A stretch of DNA of 64,000 nucleotides from Cenarchaeum symbiont of Oopsacas minuta (GCA_029948415.1 JAJIZT010000001.1:397429-461428), one strand, 5' to 3'. Counted from the first letter of the stretch, positions 26,547 to 35,919 are shown. Made by a program: numbers and translations. Notes: generated by a model from the letters alone, not told the origin.

Positions 26547-27101
26547 CTAGTTTTGCTTCCATTTTATAGAGCAACCGATGGATGGGTCAAAGTCTTTTTC
26601 AATTTTACCTCCATTTAACAAAATACCGATGTTATCCATCATGGTTTTTTCTGTAGCAATATCTTCTGGTTTCATCGCGTTGTCAATTCTTCCATGAAAT
26701 ACCAGTTTACCATCCGAATTGAACAAGAATGGATCTGGGGTACATGTTGCACCATATGCTTTTGCCACCTCTTGTGATTTATCATATAGGTAGTCAAATT
26801 TGATGCCTTTTTCAGTAGCCACTATCTTCATATTATCAAAACTATCGTCAGGATACTTTATCGCATCGTTACTGTTTATACCTATAATGGCCACGTGTTT
26901 ACTATATCTCTCGTAGAGTTTATTTATTGCATCTACTTTGGCCTTTACGTATGGGCAATGATTGCACATAAAGATCACAAGAATGGCATCATACTCGGCA
27001 TAACTAGACAGGGAATGATTAAAACCATCTATTCCTAAAAGATCAAAATCTGGTGCCTTGTCGCCTGTCTTTAGACTTTGAGTCGACTCTAAAAGAACCA
27101 T
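26547..27101 (-). CDS. Redoxin (AhpC/TSA, thioredoxin-fold) protein
   Basis: 184 residues with KTGDKAPDFDLLGIDG, the active-site region VIFMCNHCPYVKAK (C-x2-C) and the cis-Pro region GATCTPDPFLF. This is the thioredoxin-like peroxiredoxin family that reduces peroxides or disulfides in the cytoplasm. ATG at 27101 is chosen over a TTG two codons upstream. Confidence 0.92.
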   Translation of the reverse strand: MVLLESTQSLKTGDKAPDFDLLGIDGFNHSLSSYAEYDAILVIFMCNHCPYVKAKVDAINKLYERYSKHVAIIGINSNDAIKYPDDSFDNMKIVATEKGIKFDYLYDKSQEVAKAYGATCTPDPFLFNSDGKLVFHGRIDNAMKPEDIATEKTMMDNIGILLNGGKIEKDFDPSIGCSIKWKQN

Positions 27102-27251
27102 AAACAAGTATGTATTTTATTCAAATAAAATCTTTGACATATGGGCAGCACTTGTCATTTTTGATGTGATCACAATAGAATTTGTGCCAAATATACTCAA
27201 TATACGTGAAAATAATAACAATTAAAATCATGATGTATGCTCTCTTGATTG

Positions 27252-27325
27252 GGGCCGATAGTATAGCCTGGTAGTATACCCGCCTTGCACGCGGGGGGTC
27301 AGGGGTTCAAATCCCCTTCGGTCCA
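27252..27325 (+). tRNA. tRNA-Ala (anticodon TGC)
   Basis: Acceptor GGGCCGA/TCGGTCC with a G-U wobble at the third pair (the usual tRNA-Ala identity G-U is expected near this place), anticodon loop CTTGCAC, T arm AGGGG-TTCAAAT-CCCCT. No intron. Confidence 0.95.
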
Positions 27326-27455
27326 TTCCATGACGTACAAATCCCATTTTGCCGCCTTTTGACCATCATAATTAAACACTATGTGTAAACCATGATGTGA
27401 TCTTGAATTTGCGTATGAAGATGGGTTTAAATATAATGTCATTTTATAATTTCAT

Positions 27456-27563
27456 ATGGCAAACGTAGCAGATGGTTGGCCCGTATGGATACCACTTATT
27501 GTGGGACTGACTCCCGGTTTAATTTACTGGTTGGTAATCACAGGCATGAAAAAACGCCGTTAA
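27456..27563 (+). CDS. 35-residue single-helix membrane protein
   Basis: Reads MANVADGWPVWIPLIVGLTP..., a short polar start, one hydrophobic helix with W and P, and a basic tail (MKKRR). A TATA box (TTTAAATATAA, 27426-27436) is centred 25 bases before the ATG, and there is no other gene for that promoter. It looks like a small subunit or stabilising peptide of a membrane complex; the partner is unknown. Confidence 0.7.
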   Translation: MANVADGWPVWIPLIVGLTPGLIYWLVITGMKKRR

Positions 27564-27672
27564 AGGTATTTTAATTCTGTTTTTTAAGTCTCCTAGCGTA
27601 TGCTTTGGGTAATTTGCACTAACTAGTTTGTTTGATTAGATCACGTATTACTAATTTAATGTACCATGATGT

Positions 27673-28119
27673 ATGAAATACATGATGGCGACAATACTGA
27701 TCTTTATCGTTTTACTAGCTCCAATCTCTGTTTTGGCTCAGTCAATACCACAAGATACCGATGTCTATAGAGCATTAATTGGAAACGTACAGACACGTAA
27801 CACGGATGGCGTTATTATTGGAACAGGTCATGTAGGTAGTACAATGTTGATACAATCTGAGATTACTTTGAACAATGCAACAGGATATGACCTAGAACAA
27901 AAGTATACCTATTACGCACAGGTAAAGGTATCAGAAAAAAACCCATACGTGGAATATGTGGGAGTATATGAAGGAGTACTTGAAACACATGGAACAGAGA
28001 TAGCATGGGTAATGTGGACTCCAGAGAGGACTGGTCTTTATTATGTGGAGACATATGTATGGGATGATATGATGGCATTAACAAGTCCAGGACCTATATC
28101 GCTCATATTGATAGTCTAG
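27673..28119 (+). CDS. Exported protein of unknown function
   Basis: 148 residues with a signal peptide (MMATILIFIVLLAPISVLAQ, cleavage near AQS) and a beta-rich mature part ending WTPERTGLYYVETYVWDD, a pattern like Ig-like/CARDB-type surface domains. No catalytic residues were recognised. Confidence 0.8.
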   Translation: MKYMMATILIFIVLLAPISVLAQSIPQDTDVYRALIGNVQTRNTDGVIIGTGHVGSTMLIQSEITLNNATGYDLEQKYTYYAQVKVSEKNPYVEYVGVYEGVLETHGTEIAWVMWTPERTGLYYVETYVWDDMMALTSPGPISLILIV

Positions 28120-28149
28120 ATTTATTTTTGGAATTAATCCACAAACATC

Positions 28150-28614
28150 ATGAAACGATTCAAAGTTTCAGCTACTGGTGGTACATTTGACATACTACAC
28201 AAAGGACACATGGCGATACTTGCAAAATCTTTCGAACTATCTGAGGATGTGATAATTGGTCTATGTGGTGATCGTATGGCATCTAGAAAAGGAAAAAAAC
28301 TGTTACATGTGTATGAACAACGACTTGAAAATCTTCATAATGCATTGAATAAGAATTTTCCAGATGCAAAATATTCGATAAGCCATCTAGATGATGACTT
28401 TGGTCCAGCAATGTTAGAAGATAAAGTAGATGCATTGATTGCAAGTGATGAGACATCATACAAAGGGATAGAATTAAACACAAAAAGAACTCAAAAAGGA
28501 CTCAAACCGATAGAAATTATATCAGTAGATATGGTAATGGCATATGATGATAAACCAATATCTAGCACACGTATACGTAATAACGAAGTAGATTTTGAAG
28601 GTCATAGAGCTTGA
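28150..28614 (+). CDS. coaD: Phosphopantetheine adenylyltransferase (archaeal CoaD)
   Basis: 154 residues with the nucleotidyltransferase motif TGGTFDILHKGHMAIL (containing HxGH) and the second motif SSTRIR. It makes dephospho-CoA from ATP and 4'-phosphopantetheine; the archaeal form is the one most like the eukaryotic bifunctional enzyme. It starts 30 bases after the previous gene, so may be co-transcribed. Confidence 0.93.
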   Translation: MKRFKVSATGGTFDILHKGHMAILAKSFELSEDVIIGLCGDRMASRKGKKLLHVYEQRLENLHNALNKNFPDAKYSISHLDDDFGPAMLEDKVDALIASDETSYKGIELNTKRTQKGLKPIEIISVDMVMAYDDKPISSTRIRNNEVDFEGHRA

Positions 28615-28680
28615 AATTTGACACCCAGCTTTTCATATTTTGATTCAGCTCAATAATACTAAAACCTGCAAGGTAAAGAT

Positions 28681-29007
28681 ATGATAGTAAAAGAATTGAC
28701 TGGAAAGCTACAATCAAACGTGAAAAATATGCAAAAAGGTCTACAACCTAAACTACTTGCTTTTTGGTATGAAAAGATCATATCTGATGCAAAAGAGATG
28801 GCTCCATCATGGCTACAAGATAAAATTGCTGTAAAACAAGATTCGATATTGCCACAAAAATTCAATTTGGATATGTCAAAACGCGCAGTTCGATATTTTG
28901 TTATGGCTATAGATGGCAACATTGATGCGATGCCATACACAACTGCCATGTATTTTATGCGCGTTCAAGAAGAGCTGGATTCGGAAATATCAAAATCATT
29001 GGTTTGA
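28681..29007 (+). CDS. Small protein of unknown function
   Basis: 108 residues, probably all helical, without membrane segments (ends MRVQEELDSEISKSLV). It is convergent with the next minus-strand gene, overlapping it by 12 bases. Clean coding frame; no family recognised. Confidence 0.7.
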   Translation: MIVKELTGKLQSNVKNMQKGLQPKLLAFWYEKIISDAKEMAPSWLQDKIAVKQDSILPQKFNLDMSKRAVRYFVMAIDGNIDAMPYTTAMYFMRVQEELDSEISKSLV

Positions 29008-29295
29008 TTTTAAAAGCTCTACCTGCGAGCCAAATGTGCTTACTCCAAGCATCTGTCCTCTGCCATCAACTATAGATTGGGCAAAATCCACAAATGATTC
29101 TACATGTGAAACACTGGCCATCATGACGCTGTGCGCTGACTTGTCTTTTAGCGACAGTACGATTTCTGTATCATAGACTCCAATTATTGCATCCAAAAAC
29201 GTCTCGCCTTTTTCCCGCAAGTATATGATGCTAGCAAGTTTTTGAGCCTCGTATTTATCCTGACACTGGACACGAACACGCACTTTGGAGGTCAT
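28996..29295 (-). CDS. Small protein linked to trpS
   Basis: 99 residues with alternating strands and helices (VRVRVQCQDKYEAQKLASI, VLSLKDKSAHSVMMASVSHVESF). Its start overlaps the trpS stop (ATGA), so it is translated with TrpRS. The fold resembles small KEOPS- or Alba-type proteins only loosely; function unknown. Confidence 0.75.
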   Translation of the reverse strand: MTSKVRVRVQCQDKYEAQKLASIIYLREKGETFLDAIIGVYDTEIVLSLKDKSAHSVMMASVSHVESFVDFAQSIVDGRGQMLGVSTFGSQVELLKSNQ

Positions 29296-30404
29296 CTCTC
29301 TGAATAGAGAAACTCATCAAGATGGTCTCTAGCCTCCATACGTTTTTTTTGATGTTTCGCAAGAAATACGTTTATCTTTTCAATCAATATTGCCTTTAGC
29401 TCACCTGTCAGCATCGCACCAGATCTGTACTCTGTGCGTATCTTTTCAAGTTTATCATCATCTGGCTCAAAGAACATTCTCAAATATTGAAAAGAGACAT
29501 CAATATTTGGATCTCCGCCAACTTTACGATGCATCTGCATATCTGGTTGACCTCCAGAAAATGCATACTTTGTTATCTTTTTCTTTACCTGCTCTGGCTC
29601 ATCTGTTGTATAGATGGTACCTGTATCTGAGGATGCAGACATTTTTCCACCAAGACCTTCCAATGCAGGAAGCATTACGTTGTGTATTAGTGCAGGTTTG
29701 TATCTGTCAAGTTTTGGCGCGATATCTCGAGTTAATCTAAAGTGAGGATCTTGATCGACTCCTAGTGGAATGAGCACTGGTGCATCTTCGATAAAGCAGG
29801 GTGCAGATTGGAGTGCCGTATAAAATATAGTTCCAATGTTTGTCTCTCCTGTAAAACCAAAAATGGCCTTTGTGTTTGAAAAATTTATCTTTTTTGCAAC
29901 CTGTGCTGCAATGGGATACAAATTGGCTATGTTTTTTGTGTTGATTATGATCTTTGTCTTTTTTGGATCAAAACCTAGTGCAATAAAATCAAGGGCATTC
30001 TCGATTGCAAATCCGGTGGCATCATTTAACTTTAGATTTTGTTTTGTATAAAATTTCTCATCATCTGTAAGCTGGAAATACATATTGACATCGAATTTAT
30101 CTTGCAACCATTTTGCAAATACCCACGGAATCATGTGGCCTATGTGTGTGTGACCTGAAGGTCCTCTTCCAGTATACAAAAAGAATTTCTCTCTTTTTGC
30201 ATGTGCATCTAGTATAATCCCAAGATCCCTATGAGAGAAAAAGATACCTCTACGTAACATGAAATGATCTTCACCGGTAGCCTTGTGAATTCTCTTTAAC
30301 ATTGATGGCGTGATCTTTTCTGTACCAAACTGTTTGGTCAGCTTTTCGTAATCAATTTTTCCTTTGACATCCCACGGTGTTACCGTAAAACCGTCGGCTG
30401 ACAT
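29292..30404 (-). CDS. trpS: Tryptophanyl-tRNA synthetase
   Basis: The 370-residue class I synthetase of archaeal/eukaryal type has the HIGH-like GPSGHTHIGHMIPW and the KMSKS-like GGKMSASSDTGTIYTTDEP. It charges the tRNA-Trp encoded at 39706-39850. TATA TTTTTAAACC (30426-30435, minus strand) lies about 26 bases before the ATG. Confidence 0.97.
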   Translation of the reverse strand: MSADGFTVTPWDVKGKIDYEKLTKQFGTEKITPSMLKRIHKATGEDHFMLRRGIFFSHRDLGIILDAHAKREKFFLYTGRGPSGHTHIGHMIPWVFAKWLQDKFDVNMYFQLTDDEKFYTKQNLKLNDATGFAIENALDFIALGFDPKKTKIIINTKNIANLYPIAAQVAKKINFSNTKAIFGFTGETNIGTIFYTALQSAPCFIEDAPVLIPLGVDQDPHFRLTRDIAPKLDRYKPALIHNVMLPALEGLGGKMSASSDTGTIYTTDEPEQVKKKITKYAFSGGQPDMQMHRKVGGDPNIDVSFQYLRMFFEPDDDKLEKIRTEYRSGAMLTGELKAILIEKINVFLAKHQKKRMEARDHLDEFLYSER

Positions 30405-30425
30405 CTCTTTAACATTTATCTCAAG

Positions 30426-30458
30426 GTTTAAAAAGTCTTTTTAGATATTTTTTATATT
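30426..30458. promoter_or_regulatory. Divergent trpS/pheS promoter region
   Basis: The 70-base gap carries a TATA box towards trpS (30426-30435) and an AT-rich box towards pheS (TTTTATATT at 30450-30458), so two aminoacyl-tRNA synthetase genes share one regulatory region. Confidence 0.5.
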
Positions 30459-30474
30459 GACTCAAGTGCTACAT

Positions 30475-31887
30475 ATGATTGAACAAAAGATCATCAAAGC
30501 ACTAAAAGAACATGGTACATCTGAGATCTCAAAGATTGTCACAAGAACCAATCTTGGAGAAGATCAAGTTAGACGCGGTGTGGAATGGCTCAGGCTAAAA
30601 AAAATTGCAAACGTAAACACCCACACATCCATAATGCTTTTGCTTGACAGAAACGGAATCGAGGCTGCCGAACATGGACTGCCAGAACGTAGACTGTTGA
30701 AACTTTTGGATTCAAAAGATGGTCTGTCTATCTCCAAAGCCTCTAGTGAGCTAGGTGGTGCATTTGGCCCAGCATTAAAAGGTGTGCGATCTAGTGGACT
30801 AGTCTCCATTAAAGATGGAACTTTAAAGCTTGAAAAATCTATTCCAAAAATTTTACCTGGCGAGAAACTATTAGAGTTGTTCAAAGTTGGCGAGTTTGCA
30901 GACCCTGGAATGGAGATTGCCGAAAAGGATGCAATAAACGCCGATTCTGACTATGAAAAAATTTTAAAGAGATCAGATTTTTTTAAAACTAAAAAAACCA
31001 ACAGGCAACAGATATCACTTACAGATGAAGGACTATCTCTTGACTTTCATACAAATGGAACGCATACAGGTGCAATAGACGTTGGTGCAGATGTACCAGT
31101 GATTTACCCTTCAAGACACCATCCACTAACTGAGACCATACGTGAAGTGCGTGAAGCGTTTGTGGCACTAGGATTTACCGAGATTGATGGCAATCTTGCA
31201 CAGCCAGGATTTTGGAATTTTGACGCACTCTTTACACCACAAGATCATTCGGCGCGTGAGATGCAGGATACATTTTACATCGAGGGTGCAAACTCTACAC
31301 GATTTGCAACAAAAGATCAAATGACAAAGGTTGCAAATACACACGAAAAAAACTGGAGATACAACTGGAATAAAGCAGAGGCTACGCGTACTGTATTACG
31401 AACCCATACTACGTGTGTTACAATAAACCACCTTGCAAGGATGCGTCCAAAAAAAGCACGTATCTTTTCACTGGGACGAGTCTTTCGTAATGAAAAACAA
31501 AGCTACAAGCATTTGGCAGAATTTAATCAAGTAGAAGGTGTACTGTCTGGATCTGATGCGACATTGAGGGATCTTATGGGAATACAACGTGAGTTTTACA
31601 AACGAATTGGACTTGGTAAAGTGAGGTTTTGGCCTACATTCTTTCCATATACGGAGCCCTCGCTTCAGACAATGGTGTATAATGAACGACTCAAAAAATG
31701 GGTAGAGATGTTTGGTATGGGAATCTTTCGACCCGAAGTTACACAACCACTCTGCATACCTGGACCTGTACTTGCATGGGGAGGTGGAATAGAACGCATT
31801 GCAATGCTAAAGTATGGGATCTCAGATGTTAGAGAGTTTTATGCAAACGATATGAAATGGCTTAGAGAGGTATCAAAATGCCAGTAG
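30475..31887 (+). CDS. pheS: Phenylalanyl-tRNA synthetase alpha subunit
   Basis: 470 residues: N-terminal winged helices for tRNA binding (SEISKIVTRTNLGEDQVRRGVEWL) and the class II core with HPLTETIREVREAFVALGF, FRNEKQSYKHLAEFNQVEG (motif 2) and VLAWGGGIERIAMLKYG (motif 3). ATG at 30475 is preferred over TTG 30457. It overlaps pheT by 10 bases. Confidence 0.97.
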   Translation: MIEQKIIKALKEHGTSEISKIVTRTNLGEDQVRRGVEWLRLKKIANVNTHTSIMLLLDRNGIEAAEHGLPERRLLKLLDSKDGLSISKASSELGGAFGPALKGVRSSGLVSIKDGTLKLEKSIPKILPGEKLLELFKVGEFADPGMEIAEKDAINADSDYEKILKRSDFFKTKKTNRQQISLTDEGLSLDFHTNGTHTGAIDVGADVPVIYPSRHHPLTETIREVREAFVALGFTEIDGNLAQPGFWNFDALFTPQDHSAREMQDTFYIEGANSTRFATKDQMTKVANTHEKNWRYNWNKAEATRTVLRTHTTCVTINHLARMRPKKARIFSLGRVFRNEKQSYKHLAEFNQVEGVLSGSDATLRDLMGIQREFYKRIGLGKVRFWPTFFPYTEPSLQTMVYNERLKKWVEMFGMGIFRPEVTQPLCIPGPVLAWGGGIERIAMLKYGISDVREFYANDMKWLREVSKCQ

Positions 31888-33485
31888 TCGAACTCGAATA
31901 TAGACATCTCTCGCAGTTGACCAGAGTAAAAAACACCAAAAAACTCTACGAGATATTGCCATATCTTGGTCTAGACATAGAGGGAGGTGATGAGCGTTTA
32001 GTGCGTGTAGAGTATAGTCCAAATAGGCCAGATTATTCTACGATATACGGAATAGCAGCTGGACTACGTTATATCTTGGGTAAAAGCAAACCTCTAGCAA
32101 AATTCAAAATAAAATCTGCAAAACATAAAGAACACATTCATGTAGATGCCAAAGTTGCAAAAATCAGACCATACATTGTGGGAATAATTGCACGTGGTAG
32201 AAAACTCGATAATTTTGAGATAAAATCACTAATGTCTATGCAAGAGGATCTACATTCTGGATTGTGTCGTAAAAGAAAAAAATCATCTATAGGAGTGCAC
32301 AATCTCGACTCTATACAATTTCCAATCAGATACTGCACTGTAGATCGATCACACAGGTTTGCTCCACTAGGCCATGATGTTGAAATGTCTGTAAAAGAGA
32401 TTCTTGAAAGAACAGAGACTGGAACTTTGTATAGCAAACTCTTGAAAGGCGATACTCACGTTCCAATTCTCATGGATTCAGAAGATAAGACAGTATCTTT
32501 ACCACCAGTGATAAACGCAGCATCAACGGCGTTAAAGAACGGTATTGATGGAATATTTGTAGAAGTTACAGGAATGGGAAAAAGAGATGTAGAAGATGCA
32601 CTCTCTGTAGTGGCTCATACTTTATCAGAGATGGGATTTACTATACAAGAGGTTGGAATATCTGGTGTTGGAAATTCTACTGCAAAACTCTTGCCTGCAA
32701 CACAGAAACTTTCTTCAAAACTTGTATCCAAGACAATAGGTCTTGAGATGACTCTAACGCAGATTCGTGCATCACTAGCAAAAAGTGGTATATATTCTAA
32801 AATCTCAAACGGCAATCTCTCTTGTAGTATTCCTCGTCATCGTTTTGATATCTTTAGTCCGATGGATCTAGTAGAGGAGACGATGCTAGGATATGGAGTA
32901 CAAAATCTAGAGCCAAAACTCTCTCCGCATTCGTTTGTGGGTTCTGCAAGCACAGTAGCAAAAGGTATACATGTTTTAGGTGAGACTATGATTGGACTTG
33001 GATGCACAGAGACAAAAAATTCTGCACTAGTAGATGGCGCATCTAATAAAAACCTCCGAGTATCAAAGACAGGTTTTTCAAATACGGTATTGCGCTCTTC
33101 ATTACTTGATGGATTACTTGGGACATTTTCGCACAATGTACACGAGGCATATCCGCAAAGACTCTTTGAGATTGGAACTGTATTTGGTACAAAATCGCCA
33201 GTAACCGAAGAGATCCGTCTATGTACTGTCATATCTCATGGTGGAGCAAACTATACTGAAGCAAAATCACTCCTACAGGCAATATTGACTGAATTTGGTC
33301 TAAAAGCAAATACAGTTGCTGCAAAACATCCCTTGATGAACGAGGGTCAAAGTGCAGTAGTGCAGGTTGACGGGAAAAAGATCGGGATCGTCGGTACAAT
33401 AGATGGACGCGTGCAATCTAATAGAAAAATACGCGAATCTATATCTGCATTTGAGATTACCGTCTCTGGATTAATATTTGACTAG
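31878..33485 (+). CDS. pheT: Phenylalanyl-tRNA synthetase beta subunit
   Basis: 535 residues of the archaeal/eukaryal beta type, with SPNRPDYSTIYGIAAGLRYILG near residue 50 and a B3/B4 editing region (ISVHNLDSIQFPI-like, SIGVHNLDSIQF). The catalytic-like B5-B7 region is at the end. It forms the alpha2beta2 enzyme with PheS. Confidence 0.96.
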   Translation: MPVVELEYRHLSQLTRVKNTKKLYEILPYLGLDIEGGDERLVRVEYSPNRPDYSTIYGIAAGLRYILGKSKPLAKFKIKSAKHKEHIHVDAKVAKIRPYIVGIIARGRKLDNFEIKSLMSMQEDLHSGLCRKRKKSSIGVHNLDSIQFPIRYCTVDRSHRFAPLGHDVEMSVKEILERTETGTLYSKLLKGDTHVPILMDSEDKTVSLPPVINAASTALKNGIDGIFVEVTGMGKRDVEDALSVVAHTLSEMGFTIQEVGISGVGNSTAKLLPATQKLSSKLVSKTIGLEMTLTQIRASLAKSGIYSKISNGNLSCSIPRHRFDIFSPMDLVEETMLGYGVQNLEPKLSPHSFVGSASTVAKGIHVLGETMIGLGCTETKNSALVDGASNKNLRVSKTGFSNTVLRSSLLDGLLGTFSHNVHEAYPQRLFEIGTVFGTKSPVTEEIRLCTVISHGGANYTEAKSLLQAILTEFGLKANTVAAKHPLMNEGQSAVVQVDGKKIGIVGTIDGRVQSNRKIRESISAFEITVSGLIFD

Positions 33486-33499
33486 ACTGTCGTAAAAAT

Positions 33500-33659
33500 T
33501 GCCCCAAGAGCAGGCGTGCAGACGGACCGTAGGATTCGTATCGTTTTGATTTAGATGACTTGGCGGTTCACCCAGGCACGCTACAGGGCATCCCCCGGTA
33601 TTGGAACTCAGTGAGGCTAATGGCTATTGCCTATGACTCTGTGCGAGTCAGAACCGGGG
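33500..33659 (+). ncRNA. Candidate structured RNA downstream of pheT
   Basis: Clearly GC-richer than its surroundings and ORF-free. It folds by eye into two domains. Domain 1: TGCCC/GGGCA (33500/33586), GCGTGC/GCACGC (33514/33576), GGACCG/CGGTTC (33524/33564, with a G-U pair that favours the plus strand). Domain 2: CCCCGGT/ACCGGGG (33593/33653) enclosing AGGC-T-AAT...ATTGCCT (33614-33632) and TGACTC-TGTGC-GAGTCA (33634-33650). It does not show RNase P, SRP, 5S or tRNA hallmarks. ACA lies 3' of the last stem (33660-33663), so an H/ACA-type RNA is possible. Confidence 0.65.
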
Positions 33660-33715
33660 AACATTCTTGAGAGATGACAGGAAAGATAAAATGTCAACAT
33701 CTATCATCACATACT

Positions 33716-34171
33716 ATGAAATATTGGCTTGCAAAACAAGAACCTTCTGGTTTGCGTGGATATAGCTTTGAACAATTTGCAAAAGATAAGAAAACCGTTT
33801 GGGATGGCGTGCACAACAATCTTGCACTAAAACATATGCGTACTATGAAAAAAGGTGATCTTGTATTATACTATCATACTGGAACCGAGAGGCAGGCAGT
33901 TGGAATAATGAAAGTTGTATCCGATCCATATCCAAATCCAGAAGAAAAAGATGATCGATTTGTTGTGGTGGATGTAAAATATGAAAGACCATTGACGCAT
34001 CCTGTCAGATTGGATGCGATAAAAGCAGATTCTCGGTTTGCAGGATGGGATCTATTACGTATATCGCGCCTATCAATTGTGCCTGTTACTGCTCGTATTT
34101 GGTCATGCTTCTCAAGATGTCAGAGACTGATTAAAGATCTATGTAATGTCAATGCTTTAGGCAATACTTGA
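33716..34171 (+). CDS. EVE-domain protein with a frameshifted C-terminus
   Basis: From ATG at 33716: MKYWLAKQEPSG...YSFEQF, WDGVHNNLALKHMRTMKKGDLVLYYHTG, AVGIMKVVSDPYP and WDLLRISRLSIVPVT are the EVE (YTH-like) fold that binds modified bases. After VPVT the frame runs into a sequence unlike the family. Another frame gives LVMLLKMSETD followed by a stop at 34132-34134, the usual EVE ending. So a frameshift near 34095 gives about 20 aberrant C-terminal residues, or there is a sequence error. Confidence 0.85.
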   Translation: MKYWLAKQEPSGLRGYSFEQFAKDKKTVWDGVHNNLALKHMRTMKKGDLVLYYHTGTERQAVGIMKVVSDPYPNPEEKDDRFVVVDVKYERPLTHPVRLDAIKADSRFAGWDLLRISRLSIVPVTARIWSCFSRCQRLIKDLCNVNALGNT

Positions 34172-34196
34172 TATATGGCAGATGTGTATAGTATAC

Positions 34197-34436
34197 ATGG
34201 CAACTGCATATGTTCTGATAAACTGTGAACTTGGTTCTGAAGAGCCTATCATAAATCAGCTCAAAGGTCTAACAGGAGTGCGTGAAGTACATGGCACATT
34301 TGGTGCCTATGATATTTTGGCAAAGATAGAGTCAGATACAGTAGAAAAACTCCGCGAGACTATTACATGGAAGATACGCAAGATCGACAAGATTCGCTCG
34401 ACGCTTACTTTGATGGGCATCGAGGGTCAAACATAG
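34197..34436 (+). CDS. Stand-alone Lrp/AsnC ligand-binding (RAM) domain protein
   Basis: 79 residues: AYVLINCELGSEEPIINQL, VREVHGTFGAYDILAKIES, DKIRSTLTLMGIEGQ. This is the effector-binding domain of Lrp/AsnC regulators without the DNA-binding half. Such single-domain proteins are thought to modify full-length Lrp proteins or sense amino acids. ATG at 34197 is used; a TTG-less longer frame from 34182 is poor. Confidence 0.88.
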   Translation: MATAYVLINCELGSEEPIINQLKGLTGVREVHGTFGAYDILAKIESDTVEKLRETITWKIRKIDKIRSTLTLMGIEGQT

Positions 34437-34473
34437 ATTCTTGGAAAATATTTTGCGCCTGTCTTTTATTTTC

Positions 34474-35031
34474 ATGTCTGCACGTAATGAACTAGAAACA
34501 CGCACATCTGAATACACCTACGTACGTCGCATGGCCAATTTTTACTCCTCATGGCTATATGAAAATTTCAACGAAGATTTTGATATAATATGCGATCAAA
34601 TGGCAGTTGACAAGCGTGGATTGTTAAACCGAATAGATACACATACGCTACTACAAGATCACAAGTTGCGCGGATCAGATACGTTGCATTTTTACCTCAC
34701 AAACTTTCGTCCCACATGGACTGACTGTACATGTGAGGGTTATTATGCAGAAAACTTTGGTATGTCACTTTGGCTCCGCCCAAAAAAAGATGATGATGTG
34801 GATGAATTTTGTGCTGAAAAAAACTGCCCAATAGTCTCACATGTTCTCTGCCATGAGATGTTGCGCCGTAGTGGATATCGTAGACATGAACAAGATGTAC
34901 ACGAGATATGGATGAAACATTATCATGGTGGTTTTGCACTAAAGACATACGGTAAGGATCATCTAGAGACAAAAGAAAAACCACTCTTTACGACAATTGA
35001 TGTAAACGCAGTAAAGGCACTTAGTCGCTGA
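34474..35031 (+). CDS. Protein of unknown function with a Cys/His-rich segment
   Basis: 185 residues. The middle holds TDCTCEGYYAENFGMSLW and the later part CPIVSHVLCHEMLRRSGYRRHEQDVHEIWMKHYHGG, where several His, Cys and Glu residues could bind metal. There is no classical HExxH. ATG at 34474 preferred. The gene ends 10 bases inside the convergent neighbour. Confidence 0.8.
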   Translation: MSARNELETRTSEYTYVRRMANFYSSWLYENFNEDFDIICDQMAVDKRGLLNRIDTHTLLQDHKLRGSDTLHFYLTNFRPTWTDCTCEGYYAENFGMSLWLRPKKDDDVDEFCAEKNCPIVSHVLCHEMLRRSGYRRHEQDVHEIWMKHYHGGFALKTYGKDHLETKEKPLFTTIDVNAVKALSR

Positions 35032-35653
35032 TTATAGAATAAATATTACCTTCAAAGTTTGCGAGTCTGAATTTTAATGCAGCCTCTGGTTCTGTAGTTC
35101 TTGCTTTAGCAAGCCTTTCAAGTTCAGCTACGGCCTCGCTACTAAAACCAACTGATGAACCATATATTGCTTCTGTTAATTGTGTACCATGTTCACCAGC
35201 TTTAATATCATCTACGATACGATAAAACTTTGAAGTCTCTTTCTTGTTTATCGAATTACCTACTGCTTTGTTGTATGCAACAGCTGTATACATGCCGTTA
35301 TTTTTTACAGCAACTGGAACTTTGTGGTTTTTTCTAGAACCTCCAGGAATAGATTCGTTTACGAGTATCTCACACTTGTGATACATACTAGTAATGTATG
35401 CATAAAATCTTAAATTTGCAAATTTGCCTTCTTTGTCATCAGAGCTGTCGACAAATACTTTGTGTAACATATCTAATGCACGGTTGTTCATACTTTGTAG
35501 TCTGTCATCTATTCTTCCTTTTTCAAGCAATTCTGAATTACATTCTTTTGCAACAATGTTGAGAACAAAGTCTGGCAAATTATAGTTTTTGAGTGCCGTA
35601 ATTTGAGAGCCTGATTGTGACATACTAAATTTTGGAAATCCTTTGTTTACCAT
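35021..35653 (-). CDS. Protein of unknown function
   Basis: 210 residues, mostly helical, with no recognised motif (middle part FYAYITSMYHKCEILVNE; basic stretch GGSRKNHKVPV). A TATA-like TTGTATAAC is about 20 bases before the ATG. It borders a mobile-element zone, so it may be accessory. Confidence 0.72.
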   Translation of the reverse strand: MVNKGFPKFSMSQSGSQITALKNYNLPDFVLNIVAKECNSELLEKGRIDDRLQSMNNRALDMLHKVFVDSSDDKEGKFANLRFYAYITSMYHKCEILVNESIPGGSRKNHKVPVAVKNNGMYTAVAYNKAVGNSINKKETSKFYRIVDDIKAGEHGTQLTEAIYGSSVGFSSEAVAELERLAKARTTEPEAALKFRLANFEGNIYSIISD

Positions 35654-35919
35654 TAATCATATACCTCGTTATACAATAGTATAGAAATACAATCTGCGTT
35701 TATAATTGTTGAGCGTATACTTGTAACAAACGACTATTCATCATCTTTTATTTTGCATCTGTTAAAATTTACACGTAATTGCATGTGCAAAAAACAGAGA
35801 TATTATGCGACTTGTCTTTGATACTAGGGATAAAACACTTGTAAATCAATACTATGACATATCTAACGGAGTTTAATCTTATGTCATACCATACAGTTGA
35901 TGATTCATCATGATCTTCG

